Assembly: GCF_002000245.1 (NCBI RefSeq)
Contig: NZ_MTCM01000006.1
Coordinates: forward strand, 186,001 to 250,000
Length of the DNA stretch: 64,000 bases
DNA from: Sphingobacterium sp. CZ-UAM
GTDB taxonomy: Bacteria; Bacteroidota; Bacteroidia; Sphingobacteriales; Sphingobacteriaceae
Direction: 5' to 3'
The notes under the pieces are model-generated. The model worked only from the letters and a program-made list of their open reading frames with translations. It was not told the DNA's origin and did not search any database. Positions 52,720 through 61,633 of this stretch are shown here, in pieces; the stretch's first letter is position 1, and every line of letters begins with the position of its first letter. The position numbers and the translations under genes were made by a program.

Positions 52720-54273
52720 ATGCAAAAAACACATATTCTCTGGGCTGATGACGAAATTGACTTTCTAAAACCTCATATTTTATTTTTAGAAAGTAAGGGG
52801 TATAAAGTTGATACGGTCAACAATGGAAACGATGCGGTTGAGGCCTTTAAAAATGGTTTTTTTCACTTAATATTTCTAGATGAAAACATGCCGGGATTAA
52901 CCGGGCTCGAAACACTCGCGATCATCAAATCCATCAACCCCACAGTTCCGATTGTACTCGTCACCAAAAATGAAGAAGAGCACGTCATGGAAGATGCGAT
53001 CGGTTCTAAAATAGATGACTATCTCATCAAACCGGTAAATCCGAAACAGATTTTGATGACCATAAAAAAACTCACTGAAAACAAACGCATTGTCAATGAG
53101 AAAACTTCCATGGCCTATCAACAAGATTTCCGCAACCTGGGCATGATATTAAATGACAACCTGGATTTCAGCCAATGGTCAGAAGTATACAAAAAACTTG
53201 TTTACTGGGAATTATCTCTTGAGAAGCTCGAAGACAACAACATGCATGAAATCCTGACGATGCAAAAGTCCGAGGCAAATATGCAGTTTTCAAAGTTTAT
53301 CGAAAACAATTATATCAACTGGATCAGTAGACCTGAAAATGCACCTATTTTATCCCACCAGTTGTTTAAAAAGAAAGTATTTCCAGTACTTGAGGAAGAA
53401 ATATCCACCTTTTTCGTCTTGATAGACAATTTACGTTATGATCAGTGGAAAATCATCAACGAAGTAATTACAGATTACTTCAGACTGGAGGAGGAAATCA
53501 ATTATTTCAGTATTCTGCCTACAGCGACGCAATATGCAAGAAATGCCATCTTCAGTGGCTTAACCCCGCTGGAAATGGAAAAACGTTTTCCGAAGTTATG
53601 GCAAAATGATGAAGATGAAGGTGGCAAGAATTTATATGAAGATAAATTCCTTGATGATCAGATCAAAAGGTTGTACCGCAAACCAATAAAACATTCCTAC
53701 ACGAAAGTTTTAACACTTGAACAAGGGAGGGATGTTTTGGACAATCTTGGCAATATGATGCACAATCAGCTCAATGTCCTGGTCTACAACTTTGTGGATA
53801 TGCTGTCTCATGCCCGGACAGATAGCTCCATGATCCGCGAATTGGCCAATGATGAAGCAGCATATCGATCGCTTACCTTATCATGGTTTGAACATTCACC
53901 CCTCCTAGAGGCGCTCAAATGGCTTTCACAGAAAAAGGTACGGGTTATTATCACCACAGACCATGGAACGATTCGTGTAAAAAAGCCAAGCAAAATCGTT
54001 GGCGATAGAAATACAAACACTAATCTCCGCTATAAACAAGGAAAAAATCTAAACTACATTGAAAAAGATGTGTTTACGATCAGGAACCCGCACGAGGCAC
54101 AGTTACCCAAGCTGCATGTCAGCTCCACCTATGTATTTGCCAAAGAGGATTCTTACTTTGTTTATCCAAACAACTACAATCAATTTGTCAATTACTTCAA
54201 TGGGACATTCCAACATGGCGGAATATCCTTGGAAGAAATGATCATCCCCTTTGCGACATACTCGCCGAAATAG
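52720..54273 (+). CDS. porX: PorX-type response regulator with PglZ (alkaline phosphatase) domain
   Basis: From the ATG at 52720 the protein has 517 residues and begins with a receiver domain (MQKTHILWADDE, phospho-acceptor Asp in LIFLDENMPGL near 54, Lys in YLIKPVNP). A linker helix bundle leads to a PglZ/alkaline-phosphatase-superfamily domain with the motifs FVLIDNLRYDQW near 245, LPTATQYARNAIFSG and TTDHGT near 428. PorX regulates the type IX secretion system in Porphyromonas and Flavobacterium. The partner kinase PorY is not in the window. A reading 15 codons longer starts with TTG and is less likely. Confidence 0.92.
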   Translation: MQKTHILWADDEIDFLKPHILFLESKGYKVDTVNNGNDAVEAFKNGFFHLIFLDENMPGLTGLETLAIIKSINPTVPIVLVTKNEEEHVMEDAIGSKIDDYLIKPVNPKQILMTIKKLTENKRIVNEKTSMAYQQDFRNLGMILNDNLDFSQWSEVYKKLVYWELSLEKLEDNNMHEILTMQKSEANMQFSKFIENNYINWISRPENAPILSHQLFKKKVFPVLEEEISTFFVLIDNLRYDQWKIINEVITDYFRLEEEINYFSILPTATQYARNAIFSGLTPLEMEKRFPKLWQNDEDEGGKNLYEDKFLDDQIKRLYRKPIKHSYTKVLTLEQGRDVLDNLGNMMHNQLNVLVYNFVDMLSHARTDSSMIRELANDEAAYRSLTLSWFEHSPLLEALKWLSQKKVRVIITTDHGTIRVKKPSKIVGDRNTNTNLRYKQGKNLNYIEKDVFTIRNPHEAQLPKLHVSSTYVFAKEDSYFVYPNNYNQFVNYFNGTFQHGGISLEEMIIPFATYSPK

Positions 54274-54281
54274 TAATTTTG
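54274..54281 (+). promoter_or_regulatory. -7 element of tsaE, 4 bases from the ATG
   Basis: TAATTTTG matches TAnnTTTG exactly. It begins at the base after the porX stop codon and ends 4 bases before the tsaE ATG. Confidence 0.55.
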
Positions 54282-54285
54282 CAGC

Positions 54286-54696
54286 ATGGAAATTATCGTA
54301 AATACAACAGCTGATCTTTCTGCTGCGGCACAAACTCTTTTAAATAGTTTTCCAACGGATCGAATTTTTCTATTATATGGCCCAATGGGGGCAGGAAAAA
54401 CGACCTTTACAAAATATTTATGTGAACAGCTGGGCGTAAAAGACAGTACTTCAAGTCCCACCTTCTCCATTGTCAATGAGTATGACTCTGACAATGGGCC
54501 AATCTATCATTTTGATTTTTATCGGATCAAAGATGAACAGGAGGCCTTTGATTTTGGCTATGAGGAGTATTTCTATTCAGGCGCGTACTGTTTTATTGAA
54601 TGGCCTGAGAAAATACCAAATTTACTACCAGAAGAAGCAAAAGAAATACAGATCAGCATCTTAGATGCGGCAACACGTAAAATTTCTATCCGTTAA
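54286..54696 (+). CDS. tsaE: tRNA t6A37 synthesis ATPase TsaE
   Basis: ATPase that cycles the TsaB-TsaD complex for threonylcarbamoyl-adenosine in tRNAs. The 136-residue protein has the P-loop GPMGAGKTTF near 31-40, 'SSPTFSIVNEYDS' near 57 and 'HFDFYRIKDEQEAFDFGYEEYF' near 78. It lies 12 bases after porX. Confidence 0.95.
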   Translation: MEIIVNTTADLSAAAQTLLNSFPTDRIFLLYGPMGAGKTTFTKYLCEQLGVKDSTSSPTFSIVNEYDSDNGPIYHFDFYRIKDEQEAFDFGYEEYFYSGAYCFIEWPEKIPNLLPEEAKEIQISILDAATRKISIR

Positions 54697-54715
54697 ACTA
54701 TCTTTCATCCCCATT

Positions 54716-55759
54716 ATGGCTCATCCGTCCTCTTGTCAATATATCCCTTCCGATACCCACGTACCGGGATTAGCAGCAATTCATGCCGAAAATCTAAGTT
54801 TTTCATTCCATGAAAACAATATGCAGTTTGCTGTTGAAAATGCGTCTTTTGCTATCGAAGGTGGGAGAATAACAGCTATTATTGGAGAGTCAGGAAGCGG
54901 AAAGAGTACATTACTTAGATTAATTTATGGTCTGTTGGAACCGACAAACGGTGTCGTCCGGTATAAAGGCTGGCAAGTGCCTACCCGCAAAGACAAGCTC
55001 ATACCGGGACATGATGCCATGAAACTGGTGTCGCAGGGGTTTGACGATCTAAACACCTATGCGAATGTATGGGATAACGTTGCTTCACAGCTACCTAATA
55101 CGGATATCAAGCGGAAACAGGATAAAACCGCTGAAATTTTACAACGCCTGCGCATAGATCATCTGGCAAAGAAAAGAGTTGCTGACATCAGTGGCGGAGA
55201 AAAACAACGTGTTGCCATCTGCCGCGCATTGATCAATGAACCGGAAGTATTGCTGATGGATGAACCATTTAATCAAGTTGACGCATCCTTTCGAGACACG
55301 TTGCAGCAAGACATCAAAGATATCGTTAAGGAAACAGGTCTTACGATCATCCTCGTTTCACATGACCCCACAGAGGTACTCGCGCTGGCGGACAACCTTA
55401 TTGTCATGAAATCGGGAAAAATATTAGATCAGAATAATCCTCACCTATTGTATAGTCAGCCATCACATCCTTATACGGCACAATTATTGGCAAAAAGCAA
55501 TATCCTCAGCCCCGAAAAAGCTCAAAATTTAGGTATCCAAAGCGATAAGTCCATTGCCATTCATCAAGAATGGATTTCTATTTCGCCCACAGAAGCGTCG
55601 TCTTTCTTTGTCAAAGACATTAAATTCAGAGGTTTCTATTACGAACTTGTAATTTCCAATACTATCGTTGATCTGCATTGTATCAGCACCTCACAGTTAA
55701 TCCCAGAGAAAAATCAAGCCGTTGATCTAACAATATCCAATTGGATCGCTTTCGATTAA
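54716..55759 (+). CDS. ABC transporter ATP-binding protein
   Basis: A 347-residue ATPase from the ATG at 54716; a longer reading inside tsaE is rejected. It has Walker A GESGSGKST near 58-66, the signature 'ISGGEKQRVAICRAL' near 160 and Walker B 'VLLMDEP' near 182. The C-terminal 100 residues form a regulatory domain of the CUT1/TOBE-like kind. No permease is adjacent. It ends in a 4-base overlap with the convergent esterase gene. Confidence 0.88.
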   Translation: MAHPSSCQYIPSDTHVPGLAAIHAENLSFSFHENNMQFAVENASFAIEGGRITAIIGESGSGKSTLLRLIYGLLEPTNGVVRYKGWQVPTRKDKLIPGHDAMKLVSQGFDDLNTYANVWDNVASQLPNTDIKRKQDKTAEILQRLRIDHLAKKRVADISGGEKQRVAICRALINEPEVLLMDEPFNQVDASFRDTLQQDIKDIVKETGLTIILVSHDPTEVLALADNLIVMKSGKILDQNNPHLLYSQPSHPYTAQLLAKSNILSPEKAQNLGIQSDKSIAIHQEWISISPTEASSFFVKDIKFRGFYYELVISNTIVDLHCISTSQLIPEKNQAVDLTISNWIAFD

Positions 55760-56607
55760 TGTAAGTCCGACAACCAGGATAGAAATGCATCAAACCATTT
55801 TTTTTCCGAGGTTTTATTAATTAATCCAAAGCCGTGGCCACCTTGATCAAAAACATAAAGCTTATTTGGGACATGGACTTTATCCAATGCAGCCATCATT
55901 CTATAGCTGTTTTCGATCGGAACAGCAGTATCATCTTTGGCATGCACAAAGAAAGCAGGACAGACTTCAGGTGAAACCTGTAGATCTGAAGAGAACAATT
56001 GAACTAGTCCTTCGGAAGGATTTTCTCCAAGGAGATTGATTTTCGAACCTTTATGCGTCACATCGTTCTGCATCGAAATAACAGGATATATCAATCCTGC
56101 AAAGTCTGGTCGCAATGAGATATGAGCTGGATTACTGATGTAAGCATTTTTAAACTTAGTCATCAGTGTTGATGCTAAATGCCCGCCAGCTGAAAAACCA
56201 ATAACACCAACTTTTTTAAACTTTGGATTTGATTCCCGGATCAGCTGTATTGCACGTTGGGCGTCTTGTAGGGGTCCGATACTTTTATCCCGCATAATAT
56301 TAGGGGACGGTAATCTATATTGCAAGACATAGGCCGCATATCCATTGCTTACAAGTTCTTTGGCAACCGCATGCCCTTCGTGATCCATTGCAATATGCGC
56401 GTATCCTCCTCCGGGAATAACGAGTACGGCGATATTTTTAGCTATATTTTGATCCGGGGTGTAAATAAATAATTGCGGTCTGTTTTTTTCCAGAGAAGCT
56501 TGGGCTTTGTCCGTAGCATTTGGAATTGAATCCTGATAAAGATTAATCGCTTCCTGAGCTTTGGCAAGCGAAATTATAGCGCATAAGATCATAAGAATTT
56601 TTTTCAT
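55756..56607 (-). CDS. Secreted alpha/beta-hydrolase (esterase-like)
   Basis: 283 residues with a signal peptide (MKKILMILCAIISLAKA). The fold is an alpha/beta hydrolase with the oxyanion segment VIPGGGYAHIAMDHEGHAVA near 67, the nucleophile Ser in GVIGFSAGGHLAST near 140, Asp near 230 (HAKDDTAVP) and His near 258 (GGHGFG). It resembles BD-FAE or acetylxylan-type carbohydrate esterases of Bacteroidota. The substrate is unknown. Confidence 0.87.
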   Translation of the reverse strand: MKKILMILCAIISLAKAQEAINLYQDSIPNATDKAQASLEKNRPQLFIYTPDQNIAKNIAVLVIPGGGYAHIAMDHEGHAVAKELVSNGYAAYVLQYRLPSPNIMRDKSIGPLQDAQRAIQLIRESNPKFKKVGVIGFSAGGHLASTLMTKFKNAYISNPAHISLRPDFAGLIYPVISMQNDVTHKGSKINLLGENPSEGLVQLFSSDLQVSPEVCPAFFVHAKDDTAVPIENSYRMMAALDKVHVPNKLYVFDQGGHGFGLINKTSEKKWFDAFLSWLSDLH

Positions 56608-56812
56608 CCTTTTAAATTTGGTTTTTCAGTTATGGTTAAGCTATCAGAGTTATTTATCCCACGATGTGATTACTCGTCCATATTTGTGATTCATGAGTTC
56701 GTTTACTCATTATTTTTGTAAGACATCCATGAGCTCATTTCGTTCGTTTCACTCTTTTCGAATAATTCAAGATAGTTTCATCTGTATTGTATTTTATGGT
56801 ATTAGGCTTTCA

Positions 56813-58024
56813 TTATAGCGAGGAAACTACCAATAAGTCCAAATCTTTTGCGGTCATATTAAAGCGGGACGCCATATCGGCATTGGTTAGGTTGCCCTGA
56901 TAAAGATAAATTGAACTTCTTATCCCGGGGCTTTTCCAAATTGCATTTTTCAATCCACCCAATTCGGCAAAATCCAACAAGATCGAGGTAAAAATATTAC
57001 TCATGGCATAAGTTGCTGTACGAGCTACCCGCGACGCAATATTAGGGACACAATAATGAATGACATCGAATTTTCGAAAAACGGGCTTATCATGTGAAGT
57101 TACTTCCGATGTCTCAAAATTCCCCCCCTGATCAATACTGACATCAATAATAACCGAGTTCGGCTTCATCTTTGACACTGTTTCTTCGGAAATCACACAA
57201 GCAGAACGGCCATTGCGTGCGCGCAATGCGCCAATAACAACATCTGAACTGATTACGGCTTTATTGAGAATGATAGGCTGAATGACCGAAGTGAAAACCC
57301 TGCTTCCGAGGTTATTTTGCAAACGTCGAAGTTTATAAATTGAATTGTCGAATACTTTTACTTGTGCGCCCAGGGCCAAGGCAGTACGAGCAGCTTGTTC
57401 CCCCACTGTTCCTGCTCCGATAATGACAACTTCAGTAGAGGCGACTCCGGTGACACCGCCAAGCATGAGTCCTTTTCCGCCGAAAGCATTACTTAAATAT
57501 TCTCCGGCGATCAACGTTGCCGTCGCCCCGACAATCTCACTCATTGCCCTCACCACGGCCAAACATCCACCTTCATCGCGTAAGTATTCGTAAGAAATTG
57601 CTGTGATCTTCTTATGCATAAGTGCCTTTAATACCTCTACATTCATTAAAGACGGTTGCTGAGAAGATAATAGCACCTGCCTTTCTTTCATCAATTTGAC
57701 TTCAGATACAGTAGGACTGCCAACTTTAATGATTAAATCTGCCTGGTATATTTCTTCTCTAGACGTCACGATACGGGCCCCTTGCTCACTATAATGGTGA
57801 TCCAAAAAATTAGCCCCGGCTCCAGCTCCAGTCTCAATTAAGACCTCATGCCCGTTTTCGACCAACAGTGCCACAGCCAATGGTGTTAAACATATACGCT
57901 TTTCCTGAAGTGAAGTTTCTTTTGGAATCCCAATAAAAAGACTTTTTCCATTCTTTTTCTTCTCAAAAAGCATCTCTTTTGGAGAAATCATGGCCTGGCT
58001 CGCAAGCTTTCCTAACTCATTCAT
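56813..58024 (-). CDS. ald: Alanine dehydrogenase
   Basis: NAD-dependent interconversion of L-alanine and pyruvate plus ammonia. The 403-residue protein shows the substrate-binding PKETSLQEKRICLTP near 35, GAGANFLDHHY, 'SYEYLRD' and the Rossmann motif GAGTVGEQAARTALALGAQVKVFDN near 205. 'VIDVSIDQGGNFETS' and 'HYCVPNIASRVARTATYAMSN' near the end are typical of Ald. The possible link with urease-derived ammonia is only thematic. Confidence 0.92.
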   Translation of the reverse strand: MNELGKLASQAMISPKEMLFEKKKNGKSLFIGIPKETSLQEKRICLTPLAVALLVENGHEVLIETGAGAGANFLDHHYSEQGARIVTSREEIYQADLIIKVGSPTVSEVKLMKERQVLLSSQQPSLMNVEVLKALMHKKITAISYEYLRDEGGCLAVVRAMSEIVGATATLIAGEYLSNAFGGKGLMLGGVTGVASTEVVIIGAGTVGEQAARTALALGAQVKVFDNSIYKLRRLQNNLGSRVFTSVIQPIILNKAVISSDVVIGALRARNGRSACVISEETVSKMKPNSVIIDVSIDQGGNFETSEVTSHDKPVFRKFDVIHYCVPNIASRVARTATYAMSNIFTSILLDFAELGGLKNAIWKSPGIRSSIYLYQGNLTNADMASRFNMTAKDLDLLVVSSL

Positions 58025-58213
58025 TTTATTAAATTGACTTTAGTTAAAATTACGATAAATAATCAATCTAATCAAACGCAGATAAAATTGCTAGAATCAC
58101 TGCTCGCTGCCTGCCCTTAACAGCAGGCCATCGATCTTTGGTTAGCCTTCAGCAATCATTGGACAGTATAAAGATTAATGCATATAAGACCATGGGAATG
58201 AAACAAAATTATC

Positions 58214-58221
58214 TACATTTG
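58214..58221 (+). promoter_or_regulatory. -7 element of the CapD-like gene
   Basis: TACATTTG matches TAnnTTTG exactly, 24 bases before the ATG at 58246. It lies inside the longer reading that starts at 58138 and so supports the shorter protein. Confidence 0.55.
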
Positions 58222-58245
58222 TCTAAATTAATCAGATATAATACG

Positions 58246-60171
58246 ATGCTAAGTAAAATCAGTATAGTACCCAGGTGGATCATTTTTTTATTGGATATTT
58301 TCAGTGTCTCTGTTGCCTATCTCCTTGCAAACATCATTTATTACGATTTTAATTTCGATTTTCTCCTTGATATCGATTTCAGCATAAGGTATATTTTATT
58401 TGTAAGCGTTTGTTCCCTATCCTTTTACCTGTTCAAGATGTATACCGGGATCATTCGTTACACAAGTGCAATTGACTCCATCCGGATATTATCCACCATC
58501 ATATTTAGTGTTTTCATGCTTTTAATCATCAAATTGATTATTCAGGCTAATGAAATTGAACGTAATATCCCTACCGCATTAATTATTTTCTTTGCTCTCT
58601 TCTCATTTTTAATATTAACCGTATATCGAACTATCATCAAAATTTTCTTTCTCTATACTAAAAAGGTCAATGGCACCAGAAAGAAAACCCTGATCTATGG
58701 CGCCGGTGATCTCGGCATTGCTGTAAAAAGAACATTAGATCACGATCTGAGATCGAAAAATGCGATCATCGGTTTTCTGGACGATAACGACCAGAAGATC
58801 AACAAAGTGATTGATGGCACCAAAATTTACTCATCTAAAAAATTTAACCATCTGATCAACACCCTGAATGTTGAAGAGGTCATTATTGCATCACACAATA
58901 TTCCCTCAGAGCGCAAAAATGAAATTACGGATATTGCTTTGGAAAGGAATGTTAGTATCTTAACCCTTCCTCCTGTCAAAAAGATTATGAATGGGGATCT
59001 TAATCCTAATCAGATCCAAAAAATAAAAATTGAAGACCTATTGGAAAGGGATCCAATCAAAATCAATGACGATCATATCCTAAGCCAAACAAAAGGAAAA
59101 AGAATTCTTGTTACCGGCGCTGCTGGTTCCATCGGGAGTGAAATTGCCTCTCAGTTAGGAAAATATGAGCCGCAAATGATTATTCTTTGTGATCAGGCAG
59201 AATCGCCATTGCACAATTTACAACTGGATTTGCAGGACGAATTTCCAAATCAGGTATACCATACCTATATCGCGGATATCCGAAGTACAGAAAGAATGCG
59301 CTTGCTCTTTGAAACATTCAAACCACATTATGTCTATCATGCGGCAGCTTACAAACATGTTCCTATGATGGAAAATCATCCGCTTGAAGCTGTACAAACG
59401 AATGTTATGGGCACGAAAAATCTGGCCGATTTAGCTGTGGAATTTCAGGTCGAAAAATTTGTTTTCGTTTCAACAGACAAGGCCGTTAATCCAACAAATA
59501 TTATGGGGGCAACAAAACGAATCGCGGAGATATATGTACAGTCGTTGAACAATCATTTGGAGAGTTTATCAACTGGAAAAGTCAGTACAAAATTTATTAC
59601 TACGCGTTTCGGAAATGTTCTTGGCTCAAATGGTTCTGTTATTCCTCGATTTAGAGATCAGATCCAAAAAGGCGGGCCTGTTACAGTAACGCATCCTGAA
59701 ATTACACGTTATTTTATGACTATACCCGAAGCCTGTCGACTCGTTCTTGAGGCTGGAGCAATGGGGCAAGGCGGAGAGATCTTTGTTTTTGACATGGGCA
59801 AATCGGTGAAGATCGTTGAGCTTGCCAAGAAGATGATCCGTCTTTCCGGATTTAAGCCAAATGAAGATATCGAAATAAAGTTTACCGGTTTAAGACCAGG
59901 CGAAAAACTCTATGAAGAGTTGCTAAACGACCTCGAGAACACCCTTCCGACACACCATGAGAAAATTATGATCGCCAAAGTGCGCGAAAATAATTATAAC
60001 ATTGTCAGTTTAAAATTAGCGGAATTAAAAGAAAGATTAGCCACTCAAAATAAGAATGAGGTTGTTTACCAGATGAAGCTTATCGTTCCGGAATTTAAAA
60101 GCAAAAACTCGATCTACGAACAATTGGATAAAGAAATCGAATTATCAAATGCGTCCGAAAACAAAAGTTAA
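58246..60171 (+). CDS. CapD/FlaA1-like nucleotide-sugar 4,6-dehydratase
   Basis: From the ATG at 58246 the protein has 641 residues (MLSKISIVPRWIIFLLDIF). Four or five transmembrane helices cover about 10-145. A first NAD-binding-like domain (about 150-250) contains GAGDLGIAVKR. The catalytic SDR domain begins near 285 with TGAAGSIGSEIASQL and has 'AAYKHVPMMENHPLEAVQTNV', 'FVSTDKAVNPTNIMGATKR' (the Lys-containing loop that replaces Tyr in this group), and 'RFGNVLGSNGSVIP'. It makes an early intermediate for capsule, O-antigen or glycoprotein sugars. Confidence 0.92.
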   Translation: MLSKISIVPRWIIFLLDIFSVSVAYLLANIIYYDFNFDFLLDIDFSIRYILFVSVCSLSFYLFKMYTGIIRYTSAIDSIRILSTIIFSVFMLLIIKLIIQANEIERNIPTALIIFFALFSFLILTVYRTIIKIFFLYTKKVNGTRKKTLIYGAGDLGIAVKRTLDHDLRSKNAIIGFLDDNDQKINKVIDGTKIYSSKKFNHLINTLNVEEVIIASHNIPSERKNEITDIALERNVSILTLPPVKKIMNGDLNPNQIQKIKIEDLLERDPIKINDDHILSQTKGKRILVTGAAGSIGSEIASQLGKYEPQMIILCDQAESPLHNLQLDLQDEFPNQVYHTYIADIRSTERMRLLFETFKPHYVYHAAAYKHVPMMENHPLEAVQTNVMGTKNLADLAVEFQVEKFVFVSTDKAVNPTNIMGATKRIAEIYVQSLNNHLESLSTGKVSTKFITTRFGNVLGSNGSVIPRFRDQIQKGGPVTVTHPEITRYFMTIPEACRLVLEAGAMGQGGEIFVFDMGKSVKIVELAKKMIRLSGFKPNEDIEIKFTGLRPGEKLYEELLNDLENTLPTHHEKIMIAKVRENNYNIVSLKLAELKERLATQNKNEVVYQMKLIVPEFKSKNSIYEQLDKEIELSNASENKS

Positions 60172-60217
60172 TTCACTTTAAAATTTCCAAAACACTTGCA
60201 AATTTGCTCGAAAAGTG

Positions 60218-60225
60218 TATTTTTG
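60218..60225 (+). promoter_or_regulatory. -7 element of the TPR membrane protein gene
   Basis: TATTTTTG matches TAnnTTTG exactly, 24 bases before the ATG. Confidence 0.55.
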
Positions 60226-60249
60226 CAATCCATATTTTACTGATTAGTA

Positions 60250-60921
60250 ATGTCTAAAAATACAAATAATACAAATCAAGGTTTAAAACCTTCAAAAGGA
60301 TCTTTTTTTCAAGATAACCAAAAAAGCGTTGCGTTTATTTTAGGTGGTATCGTTGTATTGATATTGCTTTACTTTGGATACGAGAAATTGTATTTGCAAC
60401 CGCGGGCAGAAGAAGCATCAAATCGTATGTATAAAGCCGAGCAGCTTGTTACAATTGACTCTTTACAGAATAAAGCGATTACAGGTGATGGATCATTCCT
60501 TGGTTTTAAACAAATTGCCGAAGAATATTCAAATACAAAGTCCGCAAATATTGCAAATGCATATTTAGGTGGGCTTTACCTACGTCAAGGAAAATTTGAT
60601 GATGCTGTAAAAGCATTGGAAAAATATTCACCTACAGGAAGTCAAATCTTAGACCCACTGGTTATCGGTTTAACAGGTGATGCCTATTCAGAGTTAAAAG
60701 ACTACAAAAAAGCAGCTGATTACTATAAACAAGCATCTGAAAAATCAAGCAACTCATACACAACACCATTATTTCTAAAAAAATTAGGTCTTGTTTATGA
60801 AGCACAGAACGACTACAAAAGTGCTGAAACAGCTTACAAAAAGATCAAGACAGATTTTCCGGAAAGCCAAGAGGCTTCTACTATCGATGGTCTATTGGGT
60901 AGAGTACAAGCACATTTATAA
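60250..60921 (+). CDS. Membrane-anchored TPR protein
   Basis: 223 residues with one N-terminal transmembrane helix (about 27-45, SVAFILGGIVVLILLYFGYEKL) and a periplasmic tail of TPRs (LGGLYLRQGKFDDAVKALEKYSP, AYSELKDYKKAADYYKQASE, YEAQNDYKSAETAYKKI). The layout resembles YfgM-type ancillary proteins that act with periplasmic chaperones or the Sec translocon. The function is inferred only from architecture. Confidence 0.85.
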   Translation: MSKNTNNTNQGLKPSKGSFFQDNQKSVAFILGGIVVLILLYFGYEKLYLQPRAEEASNRMYKAEQLVTIDSLQNKAITGDGSFLGFKQIAEEYSNTKSANIANAYLGGLYLRQGKFDDAVKALEKYSPTGSQILDPLVIGLTGDAYSELKDYKKAADYYKQASEKSSNSYTTPLFLKKLGLVYEAQNDYKSAETAYKKIKTDFPESQEASTIDGLLGRVQAHL

Positions 60922-60937
60922 GAAATCATAAATACAC

Positions 60938-60970
60938 AAAAAAGAGGCTATTTGATAGCCTCTTTTTTTG
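60938..60970 (+). terminator. Terminator after the TPR membrane protein gene
   Basis: A 7-bp GC-containing stem (gaggcta at 60944-60950, tagcctc at 60956-60962) extended by A/T pairs, with a T7 run. It may work in both directions. Confidence 0.8.
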
Positions 60971-60987
60971 TGACCATCTAAATTCAT

Positions 60988-60995
60988 TATCTTTG
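60988..60995 (+). promoter_or_regulatory. -7 element of ribH
   Basis: TATCTTTG matches TAnnTTTG exactly; a TTTG 17 bases upstream could be the -33 element. The ATG follows after 8 bases. Confidence 0.6.
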
Positions 60996-61003
60996 CATCT
61001 ATT

Positions 61004-61492
61004 ATGGCAAGTAGCATTAAAAATCTATCAGACTTTTCGCATATCCAAGTTGCGGATGCAAGTCCATTCAAATTTGCAATTGTAGTTGCACAGTGGAATG
61101 CAGAAATTACTGGTGCATTATTGAACGGCGCAATCTCAGGTTTAGAAAAACATGGCGCAAAAGAAGGTAATATCGACATCATTGAAGTGCCTGGGAGCTT
61201 CGAGCTGACTTCCGGAGCAGATCTGGCATTGAGAAATCAAAGCTTTGATGCTGTCATCTGTTTGGGTTGTGTCATCCAGGGAGAAACCAGACATTTTGAT
61301 TTTATCTGCCATGCGGTTGCAAATGGCGTGTCAAATGTAGGACTAAAATATAACAAACCTGTTATCTTTGGCGTACTAACAACGGATAACCTTCAACAAG
61401 CTTTGGATCGCGCTGGTGGTAAACATGGCAATAAAGGAGAAGAAGCTGCTATTACAGCAATACAAATGGCTGCCATTGCTAAAAAATTCTAG
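61004..61492 (+). CDS. ribH: 6,7-dimethyl-8-ribityllumazine synthase
   Basis: Penultimate step of riboflavin synthesis, forming a 60-mer or decameric capsid-like assembly. The 162-residue protein has AIVVAQWNAEITGALLNGA near 24, the VPGSFEL segment near 62, 'LGCVIQGETRHFDFICHAVANGV' with the catalytic His near 95 and 'PVIFGVLTTDNLQQALDRAGG' near 118. Other rib genes are not in the window and no FMN riboswitch is seen upstream. Confidence 0.97.
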   Translation: MASSIKNLSDFSHIQVADASPFKFAIVVAQWNAEITGALLNGAISGLEKHGAKEGNIDIIEVPGSFELTSGADLALRNQSFDAVICLGCVIQGETRHFDFICHAVANGVSNVGLKYNKPVIFGVLTTDNLQQALDRAGGKHGNKGEEAAITAIQMAAIAKKF

Positions 61493-61522
61493 TTTGGTAT
61501 CAATTTTGTCTATTATTTAATC

Positions 61523-61576
61523 ATGAAAAAGTATTCTGGGCCAAAACATAGCAACGCACGAATACTTTTATTTTAA
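61523..61576 (+). other. Hairpin with a 17-codon open frame downstream of ribH
   Basis: Ten-base arms aaaagtattc (61527-61536) and gaatactttt (61560-61569) bracket a 23-base loop, and a 17-codon frame (MKKYSGPKHSNARILLF, then TAA) fills the whole element. It may simply be a first terminator stem after ribH; translation of such a short frame is not supported by anything else. Confidence 0.35.
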
Positions 61577-61578
61577 AT

Positions 61579-61628
61579 AAATCGATTAATAAAGTATGAT
61601 AATATCTTATTAATCGATTTTTATTTTT
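61579..61628 (+). terminator. Terminator downstream of ribH
   Basis: A perfect hairpin with 14-bp AT-rich arms (61579-61592 and 61607-61620, core aatcgattaat) and a 14-base loop, followed by T-rich sequence. It is the second of two hairpins after ribH. Confidence 0.7.
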
Positions 61629-61633
61629 TAGAT

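Noticed and set aside
60901..61003. FMN riboswitch upstream of ribH
   Set aside because: The gap between the upstream stop and ribH is about 80 bases and is taken up by a terminator and a promoter; no room for or match to the RFN element.
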